Part shown: positions 20,094 through 29,355 of the stretch, one piece after another
Layout: every line of letters starts with the position of its first letter
Numbering within the stretch: the stretch's first letter is position 1
From: Gracilaria domingensis
Taxonomy: Eukaryota; Rhodophyta; Florideophyceae; Gracilariales; Gracilariaceae
Assembly (NCBI GenBank): GCA_022539475.1
Contig: VCMS01000144.1
Span: forward strand, 1-64,000
Length of the DNA: 64,000 bases
Reading direction: 5' to 3'
Position numbers and translations under genes: made by a program
Notes under the pieces: model-generated
What the model saw: only the letters and a program-made list of their open reading frames with translations
The model's database searches: none
Told to the model about the DNA's origin: nothing

Positions 20094-22666
20094 TGGGATG
20101 CTGCGCGTCTTATGAACAATTCGACCGTCTACGTCTGCACTCTTGTACAGAACGAATACTGCAATCTTCCACTCCACAGCTTTCTGACACCGACAGCTCC
20201 GTGCCCGGCAATAAAGTTGCTAGTCCTGGAAAGCGGAAAAGCCCCTTAGCAATGTCAACCAATTCCAAGCCTGCTCCGTCGACCTCCGAAACGCCCTTAG
20301 CTTCTCCTGAGGCCGCCAGCTCCACCTCGCCAAAGCCGGGTTCAGAACGTCCTTGTGGTGAGAACTCGGTCAACAGCCAACCGCCTCTCGCCCATCTTTT
20401 TGAGAAGGGCTTCATCACTCCGCTTTCGATACAGTTCACGAGGAATCATGGCTCCGTTCCGCAACTGCGATGGAACGAGCATCGACTGTACATTAGAGGA
20501 CTTGTAGAGAAGCCCATATTCTTCACGATGGATCAGCTTGCCTCTATGCATACCGTTACCATCCCGGTTTCGATCACTTCTGCGAGCAACCGCGGGAAAG
20601 AACTCAACATGTTGAAGCCGACATCTGGGCTTAACTGGGGCGCGGCAGCAACAGCATGTTCGTTTTGGACTGGCGTCCGCCTCTCTGATCTTCTTCGGAT
20701 CAGTCGAATCGACGCCACACGAGCAAAATACGTACATTTCAGAGCTTCTGAAAGGGAGAATTTGCCGAATGGCATTTATTGCTCTTCAGTTGATATTGAG
20801 ACTGCTTTGAACCCGTTTTCAAATGTTCTTGTGGCTTATAAACAGAATGGTGAGCATTTGAGAGGGGGCAATGGATTTCCGATTCGAATTATAGTTCCTG
20901 GGTGGATTGGCGCTAGAATGGTGAAATGGTTGAGCGTTATTGACTTGTCCGATGAGCCCTTGGACAATTATTATTATCGCTATGAGAATCGATTATTTCC
21001 TTCCTTTGTCGACAGAACACTGGCCCACAAGCAAAAGTATTGGAATCAAGACCAATATGTATTCAATGAGCTGAATATAAACTCTGTCATAGCCCATCCT
21101 TGTCATCAACATAAGTTACAAATCGATGAGAAAAGTAGTTTCGAAATCAAAGGCTACGCTTATTCAGGCGGAGGAAGAAAGATCACTAGAGTGGAGTTAT
21201 CGTTTGACGGTGGCCATTCATGGAATGAGTGCAGGCTTAACTATCCAGAAGAGAAATTCACCCGTATTGCGAGATATGGAAAGTATTACTGCTGGATGTT
21301 CTGGAGCTTTCAAGTTCAGAATTCAGGTTTTATAGGGGCCATGAAACGCTCTGGAGAGCTACGTTGTCGGGCATGGGACCAATCTAACAATATGCAGCCG
21401 AGAGAGATGAACTGGAACATGCTGGGCTGCGGTAACAACGCTCAATACATTGTGAAGACTAAATTCATTACTGGTTCTGAAATCGACACTGAGGAGAAAG
21501 AAGCTACGAAAAGTGTTTCTCACATCAAATTCCTGCACCCGACAGTCGCAGGGGGAAATCAAGGAGGATGGATGGAGATTAGAAGCTACGGTGCCATACA
21601 GGTTTCAGCGAATGCTAAAGAAGCAAATCAGACCGATTTCAAACGTTTTTCTCCGAAAGAGGAAGAAGGCATGAATGATGTTGAACAGGAAAACAATGCT
21701 TCGACGCATGCCGAGTGGACGTCACGTTCGAAGAAAAGAGATGCAACATTGCACTTGGGCATTCATGCTTTGACTGGGCTCAACATACCAGGCGACAGAG
21801 TGGATGGACCCATTCCAGAGTACAAAGTGTTGACTAAGGGGGCAGCTTCAACCGAAGCACACCGGCGTGTAGCAAATGAACCAGTAAGAGCATTAGATCC
21901 CACTGCATGGCTCAGTTTCGAATTGGTGGAGAAGAAGACGATTTCATTCGACACACGGCTGTTCAAATTCAGATTACCATCAAAGAACCACTACCTCGGG
22001 GTACCAGTTGGGCAGCACGTACTAGTTCGAACAATGATCAATGGAAATCCATTGATTCGCGCCTACACGCCTGTTTCCAGTGAGAAGCAATTAGGATACT
22101 TCACACTTTGTGTAAAGGTTTATTTTGCTGCAGGCGATCTACAAAACCCGGAGGGAGGGAAGATGTCCCAATTCATGGAGTGTCTGCTTGTCGGCGATAT
22201 GATGAGCATCACCGGTCCCTGCGGAGAGGTTCACTATAAAGGGCACGGTATTGTGAGCTTTCAGCAGAGGGAGAAAAGGTATCGGAAGATTGGTTTGATC
22301 TGCGGTGGAACTGGTATTACGCCAGCGTTTCAAGTGATGCATAATATATACCAGAATGTGTCAGATTCAACGGAAATCTTCCTGCTGTATGCGAACAGAA
22401 CCCAATATGACATACTTCTGCAACCCGACTTGGACCTAATGGCTGAAAAGAGAGAGAACATCCACGTGTGGTACACTCTGGAGAAGATCACAGGGTTATG
22501 GATGTACAGCAAAGGCCTAGTCACCGAGCAGATGATCCGCGATCGCACACCTTCGCCGACAGATGATACGCTTATCCTCTTGTGTGGGCCGCCGGATATG
22601 ATTTCTTCCTGCCTCTCAAGTCTGGCTCGTATTGGGCATACGAAGGAGAATATTATGCAGTTCTGA
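20093..22666 (+). CDS. nitrate-reductase-like flavoprotein lacking Mo-ligand Cys and haem domain, 857 aa
   Basis: The frame is homologous to eukaryotic assimilatory nitrate reductase. The N-terminus MGCCAS fits N-myristoylation (Gly2) with adjacent palmitoylatable Cys3/Cys4. A Ser/Pro-rich stretch follows to about residue 95. The Moco-binding fold is recognisable (FITPLSIQFTRNHGSVP, LNWGAA, VPGWIGARMVKWL), then the dimerisation domain (ELNINSVIAHPCH, GYAYSGGGRKITRVELSFDGG, HPTVAGGNQGGWM). The C-terminal flavin module has RAYTPVSS (about 657), GGTGITP (about 739) and LCGPPDM (about 831). Two features are odd. The cysteine that binds molybdenum in family members (VTLVCAGNRR) is Ser163 here (VSITSASNRG). 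The roughly 105 residues between dimerisation and FAD domains contain no HPGG and no cytochrome b5 pattern. The frame is otherwise unbroken. It is probably not an active nitrate reductase; possibly a membrane-attached diaphorase or regulatory paralogue (inference). Confidence 0.9.
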   Translation: MGCCASYEQFDRLRLHSCTERILQSSTPQLSDTDSSVPGNKVASPGKRKSPLAMSTNSKPAPSTSETPLASPEAASSTSPKPGSERPCGENSVNSQPPLAHLFEKGFITPLSIQFTRNHGSVPQLRWNEHRLYIRGLVEKPIFFTMDQLASMHTVTIPVSITSASNRGKELNMLKPTSGLNWGAAATACSFWTGVRLSDLLRISRIDATRAKYVHFRASERENLPNGIYCSSVDIETALNPFSNVLVAYKQNGEHLRGGNGFPIRIIVPGWIGARMVKWLSVIDLSDEPLDNYYYRYENRLFPSFVDRTLAHKQKYWNQDQYVFNELNINSVIAHPCHQHKLQIDEKSSFEIKGYAYSGGGRKITRVELSFDGGHSWNECRLNYPEEKFTRIARYGKYYCWMFWSFQVQNSGFIGAMKRSGELRCRAWDQSNNMQPREMNWNMLGCGNNAQYIVKTKFITGSEIDTEEKEATKSVSHIKFLHPTVAGGNQGGWMEIRSYGAIQVSANAKEANQTDFKRFSPKEEEGMNDVEQENNASTHAEWTSRSKKRDATLHLGIHALTGLNIPGDRVDGPIPEYKVLTKGAASTEAHRRVANEPVRALDPTAWLSFELVEKKTISFDTRLFKFRLPSKNHYLGVPVGQHVLVRTMINGNPLIRAYTPVSSEKQLGYFTLCVKVYFAAGDLQNPEGGKMSQFMECLLVGDMMSITGPCGEVHYKGHGIVSFQQREKRYRKIGLICGGTGITPAFQVMHNIYQNVSDSTEIFLLYANRTQYDILLQPDLDLMAEKRENIHVWYTLEKITGLWMYSKGLVTEQMIRDRTPSPTDDTLILLCGPPDMISSCLSSLARIGHTKENIMQF

Positions 22667-23200
22667 AAATGTTTGCAAACCTCTCTTCAAGTTCCTCTAG
22701 TGAGAGTCAGAACGATGCCAATATGTAATCTAAAGTTAACTTCTTGTATCTGATATCCAATGTATGGAAAGAATTCTTCTAGTACTAAATACATTCCCCC
22801 CACACTCTTGTGCACTCGAATTGCTTCCCCCCTCGCGCCAGATCATTTCTGACTCACCACTGCGAGTTTTGTGACTCTAAGCAGACGAAAGTAGGATCTT
22901 TTCTAATCTTTTTCCTGATCGGAACGGATCTAACAGGTTCGGTATGATCTGCCGCCAACGCAGGCCCAAAGCTTTCGAAGCAGATTGGCTGCGAAGTCTT
23001 TCTCTAATCATGGGGTGCATTTACCAAATTTGAGCAAAACGTTTAGCAGACATAATGGCTAAAGTAATCGAAGAATCAGATGATGACTTCTTTTTCTGCC
23101 AAACATGGGATAAACTGGCGAAGGTACAAGGCAGGGATAGGAACAATTTAATTGCTGGCGATTGCGCCTAACGCAATCAATCGGGCAATCAATTGCAGTC
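22667..23200. other. 3' flank of the nitrate-reductase-like gene
   Basis: No gene is seen. The sequence is AT-leaning and probably contains the 3' untranslated region. It leads into the minisatellite that follows. Confidence 0.4.
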
Positions 23201-23201
23201 G

Positions 23202-23405
23202 TCTGCAGACTTGCAATCGTGATTGCAATTGCCAGCTTATTGGCAATCTTGATTGCGATTGCCAGCTTCATTGCAATCGTGATTGCCATTGCCAGCTTCT
23301 TCGCAATCGTGATTGCGATTGCCTGCTTCTTGGCAATCGCAATTGCGATTGCCTTCTAATTGGCAATCGTGATCGCGATTGCCTGCTTACTGGCAATGCG
23401 AATCA
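23202..23405. repeat. 30-bp minisatellite, about 7 copies, palindromic core
   Basis: Units such as TTGGCAATCGTGATTGCGATTGCCAGCTTC-type 30-mers (differing by a few bases) follow one another. The core GCAATCGNGATTGCGATTGC contains overlapping inverted repeats. Open frames through it translate as Ala/Ile/Val-rich repeats because 30 is a multiple of three; I do not regard them as genes. Confidence 0.85.
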
Positions 23406-23699
23406 ATTCTAGTGTGCCTCACAATAACTGATGATGCAACAAAGCCATTAAACTATGATAAAGAAACAGAATGTTTACTGAAAGCGCAATACAAGAAACA
23501 CATCAAAGACCCTCACATTGTACCAACAAAAGTGTCTAGCCAAGCGGGTTCTACTCAAAAGTAATATCTACGTAGTTCAGTGAGAAACTTCTGATAAATT
23601 CAACGGTATCAATTGAAGTTTACAAGACCGTCAAAAAGGTTCTTGTTAGCAGTTCCGATGGAACAGTCACAACTAGAGAGGGGTTGTACTCGTAAAGTT

Positions 23700-23880
23700 T
23701 CTTGCAATCGCGATCGCGATTGCGACAAACATTGCAATCGCGATTGCGATTGCAAGGAGCATTACAATCGTGATTGTGATTGCAAAAACCTTTGGCAATC
23801 GCGATTGCGATTGCAAGACGCTTTGCAATCAGGAATTGTGGGATGCAATCGCAATCGATTGCACAAGCAATCGATTGCTT
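23700..23880. repeat. second minisatellite with the same palindromic core, about 5 copies
   Basis: Units of about 30 bp carry GCAATCGCGATTGCGATTGC, whose first 14 bases are a perfect palindrome. They alternate with variable 10-base linkers. The array ends in GCAATCGCAATCGATTGC-type variants. Confidence 0.85.
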
Positions 23881-24151
23881 CCCACCCCTGGTACAAGGGT
23901 ATCGACGGTACCAAACGTGACGTTGGTACTCTTGACCACAATCTACTGGGCAGCGCACTTTTCAGACGATCACTGATCCCCCTCAAATTGTACGCGTATC
24001 GGTGAGACACCTGGGCGCGTGTGCGCGTGTACACGTTCACATTCTAGTCCAGCAAGGAGAGGTGATCCGTTTCAATTGGATCGGCGTTGAAGACGTTCTG
24101 TTCAAATGGAATTTCGTAAAATATAATTATACAGGACTCGAATCAATTTAA

Positions 24152-25183
24152 TTAAGCAGCTGCCACTTCGTCGATGCCACGCATGACGAAGAGCCAGTCG
24201 CCTTCGGCAAACTTGAACACTGCCGGGTTTTGAATCGGATAATTCTGATCGTCGTCCACTCGCACCGTCCTAGTCACCATCTCATAAGCATTTGAAACGT
24301 CGAAAAGTCGCCTCCCTCTTACGAGACAACTCACGCAGAACCCACCTATCGAAACGGACCACATCAAAAAAAGCAAAGCGGCCACGGCATTGGGCACCGT
24401 TGTTCCTTGCCTCTGATCGTACTCAAACTCGCATTCATCTTCAACAGAGTCCAACAAAACGTTCTTTCGGAAGAAGTAACTCGTAGTTGATTTCAGCCCT
24501 GCCATTCTTTTCGAGAAGAGAGACAAGGAGTTGTTGTCAACATCGAACAACAGTTCGGTCTTAGAGAAGAACGCTTCTTCGTACAAATGAAAAAAATCGG
24601 GATCGGTTTGTTTGCTAATCCATAGAGTAGATCCTTCCTTCTTCACCCAGACACAGTTAGTAATCCCACTCTCAGAAGAGCAACTTTGAGTTGCGTCATT
24701 AGTGTCAAGTAGTTCAGGGTCCTCGAACTTGAATCGATACGCTGGGGAATCACCGCACACAACCTTGTTCGAAACAGAACTCAAATTCCCCAAGTGCACC
24801 GAAGCCACTTCCCCGGAAACCCCTAGACAGGTTGCAAACACATGTGTTGCCTCGCTGGAGAGCACCAGCTCTGAAACTTTGGTGTCTACCGCAAGGCGGA
24901 GAGAGACACAAGCTTCTTTTCTTCTGGCTTTGATAATCGTGGAGGATGAGTACGATGAAAAAATGAATTCTGACGCAAGAAAGCTGATAAGCGGAACTAA
25001 CTGAGCGACACGAACTCTTCTGACGTGGGCTTTCAGCGGGAGCGGACGGTAATTTAGCAGAAGGTTGTGTTCTCGGAGCGATATGACATTCCGCAGCGAT
25101 TTCAGAAGAAGTAGTTCGGCGATGCAGCTTACGAGTGATACAAAAACGCACACGAGGGGGGAAGGCAGCCCGATGACCAACAT
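24152..25183 (-). CDS. predicted multi-pass membrane protein, 343 aa, unknown function
   Basis: I recognise no named domain. Hydrophobic segments are seen at about residues 4-27 and 60-78, then a long polar domain of about 180 residues with paired cysteines, then a third membrane segment at about 270-290 (AVAALLFLMWSVSIGGFCVSCLV). The tail is polar. The domain between the second and third segments probably faces outside or the lumen. The neighbour at 25648-26676 has the same architecture and matching short motifs (FATC..., NLSS, VVCGDSP versus FAC..., NSSL, VRCAETP; MWSVS versus MWSLS; LFDVSNA versus FFDMGSA), so the two are tandem paralogues. The start is the ATG at 25183. Function unknown. 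Confidence 0.7.
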   Translation of the reverse strand: MLVIGLPSPLVCVFVSLVSCIAELLLLKSLRNVISLREHNLLLNYRPLPLKAHVRRVRVAQLVPLISFLASEFIFSSYSSSTIIKARRKEACVSLRLAVDTKVSELVLSSEATHVFATCLGVSGEVASVHLGNLSSVSNKVVCGDSPAYRFKFEDPELLDTNDATQSCSSESGITNCVWVKKEGSTLWISKQTDPDFFHLYEEAFFSKTELLFDVDNNSLSLFSKRMAGLKSTTSYFFRKNVLLDSVEDECEFEYDQRQGTTVPNAVAALLFLMWSVSIGGFCVSCLVRGRRLFDVSNAYEMVTRTVRVDDDQNYPIQNPAVFKFAEGDWLFVMRGIDEVAAA

Positions 25184-25647
25184 TTCATAGCTGGCAGGAT
25201 CAAGGGGTTATGGGTTTTCATTCCTTTCAAGCTCAGATGGTCAAAGCGATTGCTTTAGAACTAGACAGCGGTGAGAAACTCATCGCTCATGGGGAGCAGC
25301 ATGAATATCAACTCACTTCCCTTGTGGAACGTCCTTGCAAGGATACTCAAGTAGTAGCCCTTTCCTGCGACAACTTGTCCCCATATGCTGCGCGGCTGTC
25401 ATTGCTTGGGGCTTTCAATGCAATTCAGCAATGTTCTACTACAAGCAGTTGGATGAGGAGTATCTTTAGTAAATAACATGAACTTGGGTTTCAGCGTTGA
25501 GATTGCAGCTCGAGGTGCAAACGACTCAGGTCTTAAATTTTTCTTACTCTTTGGGATGAGATTAACGCTCAACTTACATAAACATAAGTGTTGTACACTT
25601 TATCTGGTTGAACTGTGTTCTGATTCTATACATGTTCGAAACTCTTG
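25184..25647. other. spacer between tandem membrane-protein genes
   Basis: It holds the 5' region of the downstream gene and the 3' region of the upstream one. Short plus-strand frames (25210-25476) carry no motif. Confidence 0.4.
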
Positions 25648-26676
25648 TCACGATACCGTCGCGAAGAGTACCCGGCTGCCGTCCACTTTCTTTGCATGAA
25701 TGAAGCCATCATGAATGAACTGGTCCACATGATCTTTGACGCTTGGTAACCTTACTTCTCCCCAATCCAGAGCGCTTCCCATATCGAAGAAACTGATCCT
25801 CGATTTCCTCCACAACACGAGAATGGCCAACACGACAAACGATAGACTCCACATCGAGACCAGTAGAATGAGTACGGGCAATGGGATTGACGTCACCTCC
25901 TTGCTCTCATAGAATTCGCAAGACGTCGAGAACGAGCCGAAAAACGTGCCGCCCACAAGCAGGTCAAGGTCTGAGGAACTGTCATAATACGATTGAAGAA
26001 CTCTTCTACTGATCTGGTCTTGCTCGTCGGGTTCAAAGAATAGTTTAACGTCATAGACCTGGGATTTGTTGAAGTTCTGTTCTCTATCGGCGAAGAAGCT
26101 TGAGAAGCTGAATACGTCACCGGATAGTTTCGTAAAAGAGCATATAGTTCTCGGCGATTCAGGATCGAGACAGTACTTCGTATACCCATTCACGCTTCGT
26201 TCCAATCCAGTATCGTCAAAAGACACTTCACAAGATGGGGTTTCGGCGCAGCGAACCTCTCTATCGATGAGACTGGAGTTTGCAAGATGGAGGAAGATGC
26301 GATTCTCAACGATACGACTGCAGGCGAATACTGCCGAGTGTCCAACGTAGCGTTTCTCAAACGTATCAAATCGTGCGTTCTTCTTTAAACCAACTCTCTC
26401 GCATGGTTTCACGAGTGGAATTCTCTGCGTATCTACTTCCAAGAACAATCCAACGACAAGTTCGACGCCAAAGAAAATGGCGAGAGAGCAGGCGATTAAG
26501 AGGAAAACTCTTGACCGATGCCGACGAGCTGATATTAGCTTTCCACGGTCCAATCCGCGGCACTGTAGCCCAGAATAGAGCCGCATTGACGCGTCTGTGA
26601 AGCATATTTCAGCCGCCGCATTGAGAACGGTTATGACCAGTGTCACATACTGTGATCTAACGCCGATTGTAAGCAT
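25648..26676 (-). CDS. predicted multi-pass membrane protein, 342 aa, tandem paralogue
   Basis: This is the second member of the pair. Hydrophobic segments lie at about residues 8-25 (weak), 56-80 (VFLLIACSLAIFFGVELVVGLFL) and 275-295 (LPVLILLVSMWSLSFVVLAILVLW). Between the last two is a polar domain of about 190 residues containing several cysteines that could pair outside the membrane. The cytosolic-looking tail contains KSRISFFDMGSALDWGEV, matching RRLFDVSNAYEMV in its neighbour. Length and layout equal the neighbour's, but identity is low, suggesting an old duplication. The start is the ATG at 26676. No family name can be given. Confidence 0.7.
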   Translation of the reverse strand: MLTIGVRSQYVTLVITVLNAAAEICFTDASMRLYSGLQCRGLDRGKLISARRHRSRVFLLIACSLAIFFGVELVVGLFLEVDTQRIPLVKPCERVGLKKNARFDTFEKRYVGHSAVFACSRIVENRIFLHLANSSLIDREVRCAETPSCEVSFDDTGLERSVNGYTKYCLDPESPRTICSFTKLSGDVFSFSSFFADREQNFNKSQVYDVKLFFEPDEQDQISRRVLQSYYDSSSDLDLLVGGTFFGSFSTSCEFYESKEVTSIPLPVLILLVSMWSLSFVVLAILVLWRKSRISFFDMGSALDWGEVRLPSVKDHVDQFIHDGFIHAKKVDGSRVLFATVS

Positions 26677-27110
26677 TTAGGCACGGAAGCTGGCGCAAGT
26701 GAATAGGAACTTCGTACATTGGCCTGTAGAGGGCAGAACACCTGGAAGAATTGCAGGGAGCCAGCTACGATGCCACGAGCAGTGACCGGCCAAGTCTTCA
26801 CAACTTCATGTTGTATTGGCACGAAGGTAACCTTCCCCTGGTTTTGGCCTTCCTGGTGAGAGAACGTTTCTTTCAACAGAAACGCTCTGTAGTATGCCGG
26901 AATTAGACTATTACACCCACAAACAGAGAGAGAGAGAACCTTCCCCTTAGTAGCCCGCAAAGTCCCGTTGCCCAAGTCGGACTTCCAAACCCAGGCCCTC
27001 GATCCAATATCTCGGACATCTTTCCGTATCCAAATGGCCAATAGCGTGAGAGTAGCAATACAAACTAGGATTTGGTCCTGGAAAGTTTGTCTGGCTATGC
27101 TGCCATAATC
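26677..27110 (-). pseudogene. possible relic coding segment upstream of the membrane-protein pair
   Basis: A minus-strand frame stays open from about 27110 to beyond the neighbouring gene start (to 26643). It includes a hydrophobic run (ILVCIATLTLLAIWI) followed by a basic residue patch, reminiscent of a membrane segment of the pair downstream. It lacks a good ATG and overlaps the start of the adjacent gene. It could be a decayed third copy or chance. Confidence 0.25.
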
Positions 27111-27995
27111 ATAAAGTCAAATCCGAACGAATAATCAACGACCGATCCATGTCCAAAATGTCTATGGATGATTGTTCAGATTTTACTTTCGAAAGTTGTC
27201 AAACAACATAATAGGTCATCACGATTCCCTTTATGGACACGAAATTAGATATCGAATGGAGTGCGTGCTGTAGATGAGGGGACGTATGTAGTCTTTTGTC
27301 AGTCACGATGATAGTTTCGACTTTTGCGTGGTTCATGGAGTGTAGCGGAAGACCATGCTTGCTGGCAACGACATATTGAGCCAGTAAGCTGGCTGGCATC
27401 TACACGTTCCGGGAAATAGACACACGCATGCGTGAAGAAGAAAACCGTGACGAGCAAGTAGCCAAAAGGCTTTAAATTCTGGCGTTTTCCGGGCCAAATC
27501 GGGAAGAGGAAATCCGTTTGGTCAAGAGCGGGTATTCTCTTGGCTATCAATGCTTCCCGAATAAAGTATGCGCATAAACTTTGTTTTGCTTGATAACAAA
27601 AATATACGAGGATGTTCGAGTTTGCTCTCCAGAAGAGCATTGTTGAAGATACAATATGTGAGTGTTCATCAGACCAGATATCTTGTGTATTCATACATGT
27701 TTCCGTCTTTGAACGTATACTTCATGATAGAGTTGTCTTTCAAAACTAGCTGAAACTGACACACATGTGAAGTCCTCGGTATCCTTAAGGATAACCCTAG
27801 GACGATGGAGAGGAACCTGATGAATAATCACGTTTTGCATGCCATTCGCAATATTGACCGCCTTGCTGCCCAAGGCCCGCATGCTGCTTTACATGAGCTT
27901 TCCTGAATCTCAGTTCACGGATGCACAGCTAGACTGTCGTACAAACTTGAATCGAACTTAGCTCTCAAGTATCTGTGAGGAACGTCTGCTGTACG
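27111..27995. other. intergenic region
   Basis: I find no supportable gene. A 131-codon minus frame at 27299-27694 has no motif. The last 100 bases would be the promoter of the secreted-protein gene that follows. Confidence 0.4.
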
Positions 27996-28616
27996 ATGCA
28001 CTTGCTTTTCTGGGTATGCGTCTTGCTTCCATGCACTCTCGCCGCCGAGAATGTGACTATCATATTTTGCAACGGAAGACAGGGATGTGGAACCGACGAT
28101 GGATTGTTGGTCAATTGCGGTGCAATCAACGAAACGGAAGGAATCGTATTCCTGAGGGCGTTCGAATTTGACAGTGTTTTCTTCATCACGGAGAAGTTTG
28201 TTGTCCCAAGCAGCTCGTTAAGCCTGACGATAGATCCGGACGACTCGCCGATTGATCTGCCAGTATCTCCGTCACCATCTTTACCAGACTCCTCATTGCC
28301 AGCTACGTCGCCCTCTTCCTCCCCCACGTCTTCGCCATCCGCCTCGCCTTCAGCTTCCGTAGTACCACCAAGAGCATACAGTTCCTACAGATGGCTTACC
28401 GACGACAAAGGTAGGATGCTATCATGTACAAGGATCCTTCCAGAGGTATTCAGAATTGGGCGGTACTTTCCGAAAAGGGTTGACGTTAACTTAGATTGCC
28501 GGGCGGCATCGATGTTTCCATTCGTACGCCAGTGTCGTAAGAGAAGTTCCGAAGCGTGCCATTTGTCCCAAGAAATCGCCAACCGGGTGCTTGCAGCTCT
28601 GGGAAGTATCGCGTGA
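27996..28616 (+). CDS. predicted secreted Ser/Pro-rich protein, 206 aa
   Basis: The ATG at 27996 begins a typical signal peptide (MHLLFWVCVLLPCTLAAEN, cleavage likely after AA). A first small domain has paired cysteines (FCNGRQGCGTDDGLLVNCGAINETEG). A Ser/Pro/Asp-rich linker of about 50 residues follows (SPSPSLPDSSLPATSPSSSPTSSPSASPSAS), typical of an exposed, possibly O-glycosylated spacer. A basic C-terminal domain of about 75 residues has four cysteines. The protein is probably a cell-wall or extracellular component; no family recognised. The frame is also open 21 bases upstream, but only from a GTG, so the ATG is preferred. Confidence 0.6.
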   Translation: MHLLFWVCVLLPCTLAAENVTIIFCNGRQGCGTDDGLLVNCGAINETEGIVFLRAFEFDSVFFITEKFVVPSSSLSLTIDPDDSPIDLPVSPSPSLPDSSLPATSPSSSPTSSPSASPSASVVPPRAYSSYRWLTDDKGRMLSCTRILPEVFRIGRYFPKRVDVNLDCRAASMFPFVRQCRKRSSEACHLSQEIANRVLAALGSIA

Positions 28617-29355
28617 AGGGGACCTGCAAATCGTACTCGCCATGGTCGCGAAAGACGACCCGTCCAAGATGAAGCAAAAGCCGTTGCCCCAATGTTTGCT
28701 GGCTGCAAGGTGACAGCAATGCTTGCCCATTTGTTCCAATGAAGTTTACAATGTGTAATGCATAGTGCAGGTGGTTGACGTGTACAAGCTGTACGACTGG
28801 GAACGTTGGCCACCTGACCAATTAAGTAATTGTCAATTAATACATCCGAATTAAGTAAAGCGAAGGGTAATGTAGTTTTCTTGTCTTCGTGAGGAGCTAC
28901 GAGCTTGCGTGACGCATGTCACGGAAGGGCAAGGAAGAAAGCATGATGTCATGAAATGCCTCTCGAATGTGGGAATTGTATTCGTCCTGTCCACGCACAT
29001 TTCATCCAGTGTTACGAAACGTCAAGCAACTTGCATATGTCGACGGCGTCCAAGGGCCACAAACACAGAATTACAGGTCAGCCAAAACGTACGTATGTGG
29101 TTTGTCACGGTACGACGTATAAACTCTGCAGCTCTTTCCTTTGTTCAAAGTGAAGAAGAACTGAGGGCCTTTTCAATCTGCATATTCTTCATCTAAGTGT
29201 TCAGAATGTACCTTTCGTAGAAGGTGAACAGAATTTCAAGTACTTCAAAATGAGGGATAAAAGAGAGAGAACTACGAGCTCAACACTCGAGCATTGAATT
29301 TTACGCAAGAATAGAACCTATCCCGATAACATTCCAGGAGATGGGCAGCTTATGT
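28617..29355. other. intergenic region between convergent genes
   Basis: Nothing convincing. A plus-strand frame of 95 codons at 28909-29196 lacks motifs. Minus-strand frames here are mirror images of the neighbouring gene. Confidence 0.4.

Noticed and set aside
23162-23359. Open frames with Ala/Ile/Val repeats (IAIASF... type) on both strands
   Set aside because: They are translations of the 30-bp minisatellite, whose unit length is a multiple of three; no start context or non-repeat coding sequence supports a gene.
23202-23880. CRISPR-like array
   Set aside because: Repeats of 30 bp are adjacent without unique spacers and lie in a eukaryotic context; these are minisatellites.
27299-27694. 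131-codon minus-strand frame
   Set aside because: It has one hydrophobic patch only, no good start context and no similarity to neighbours.
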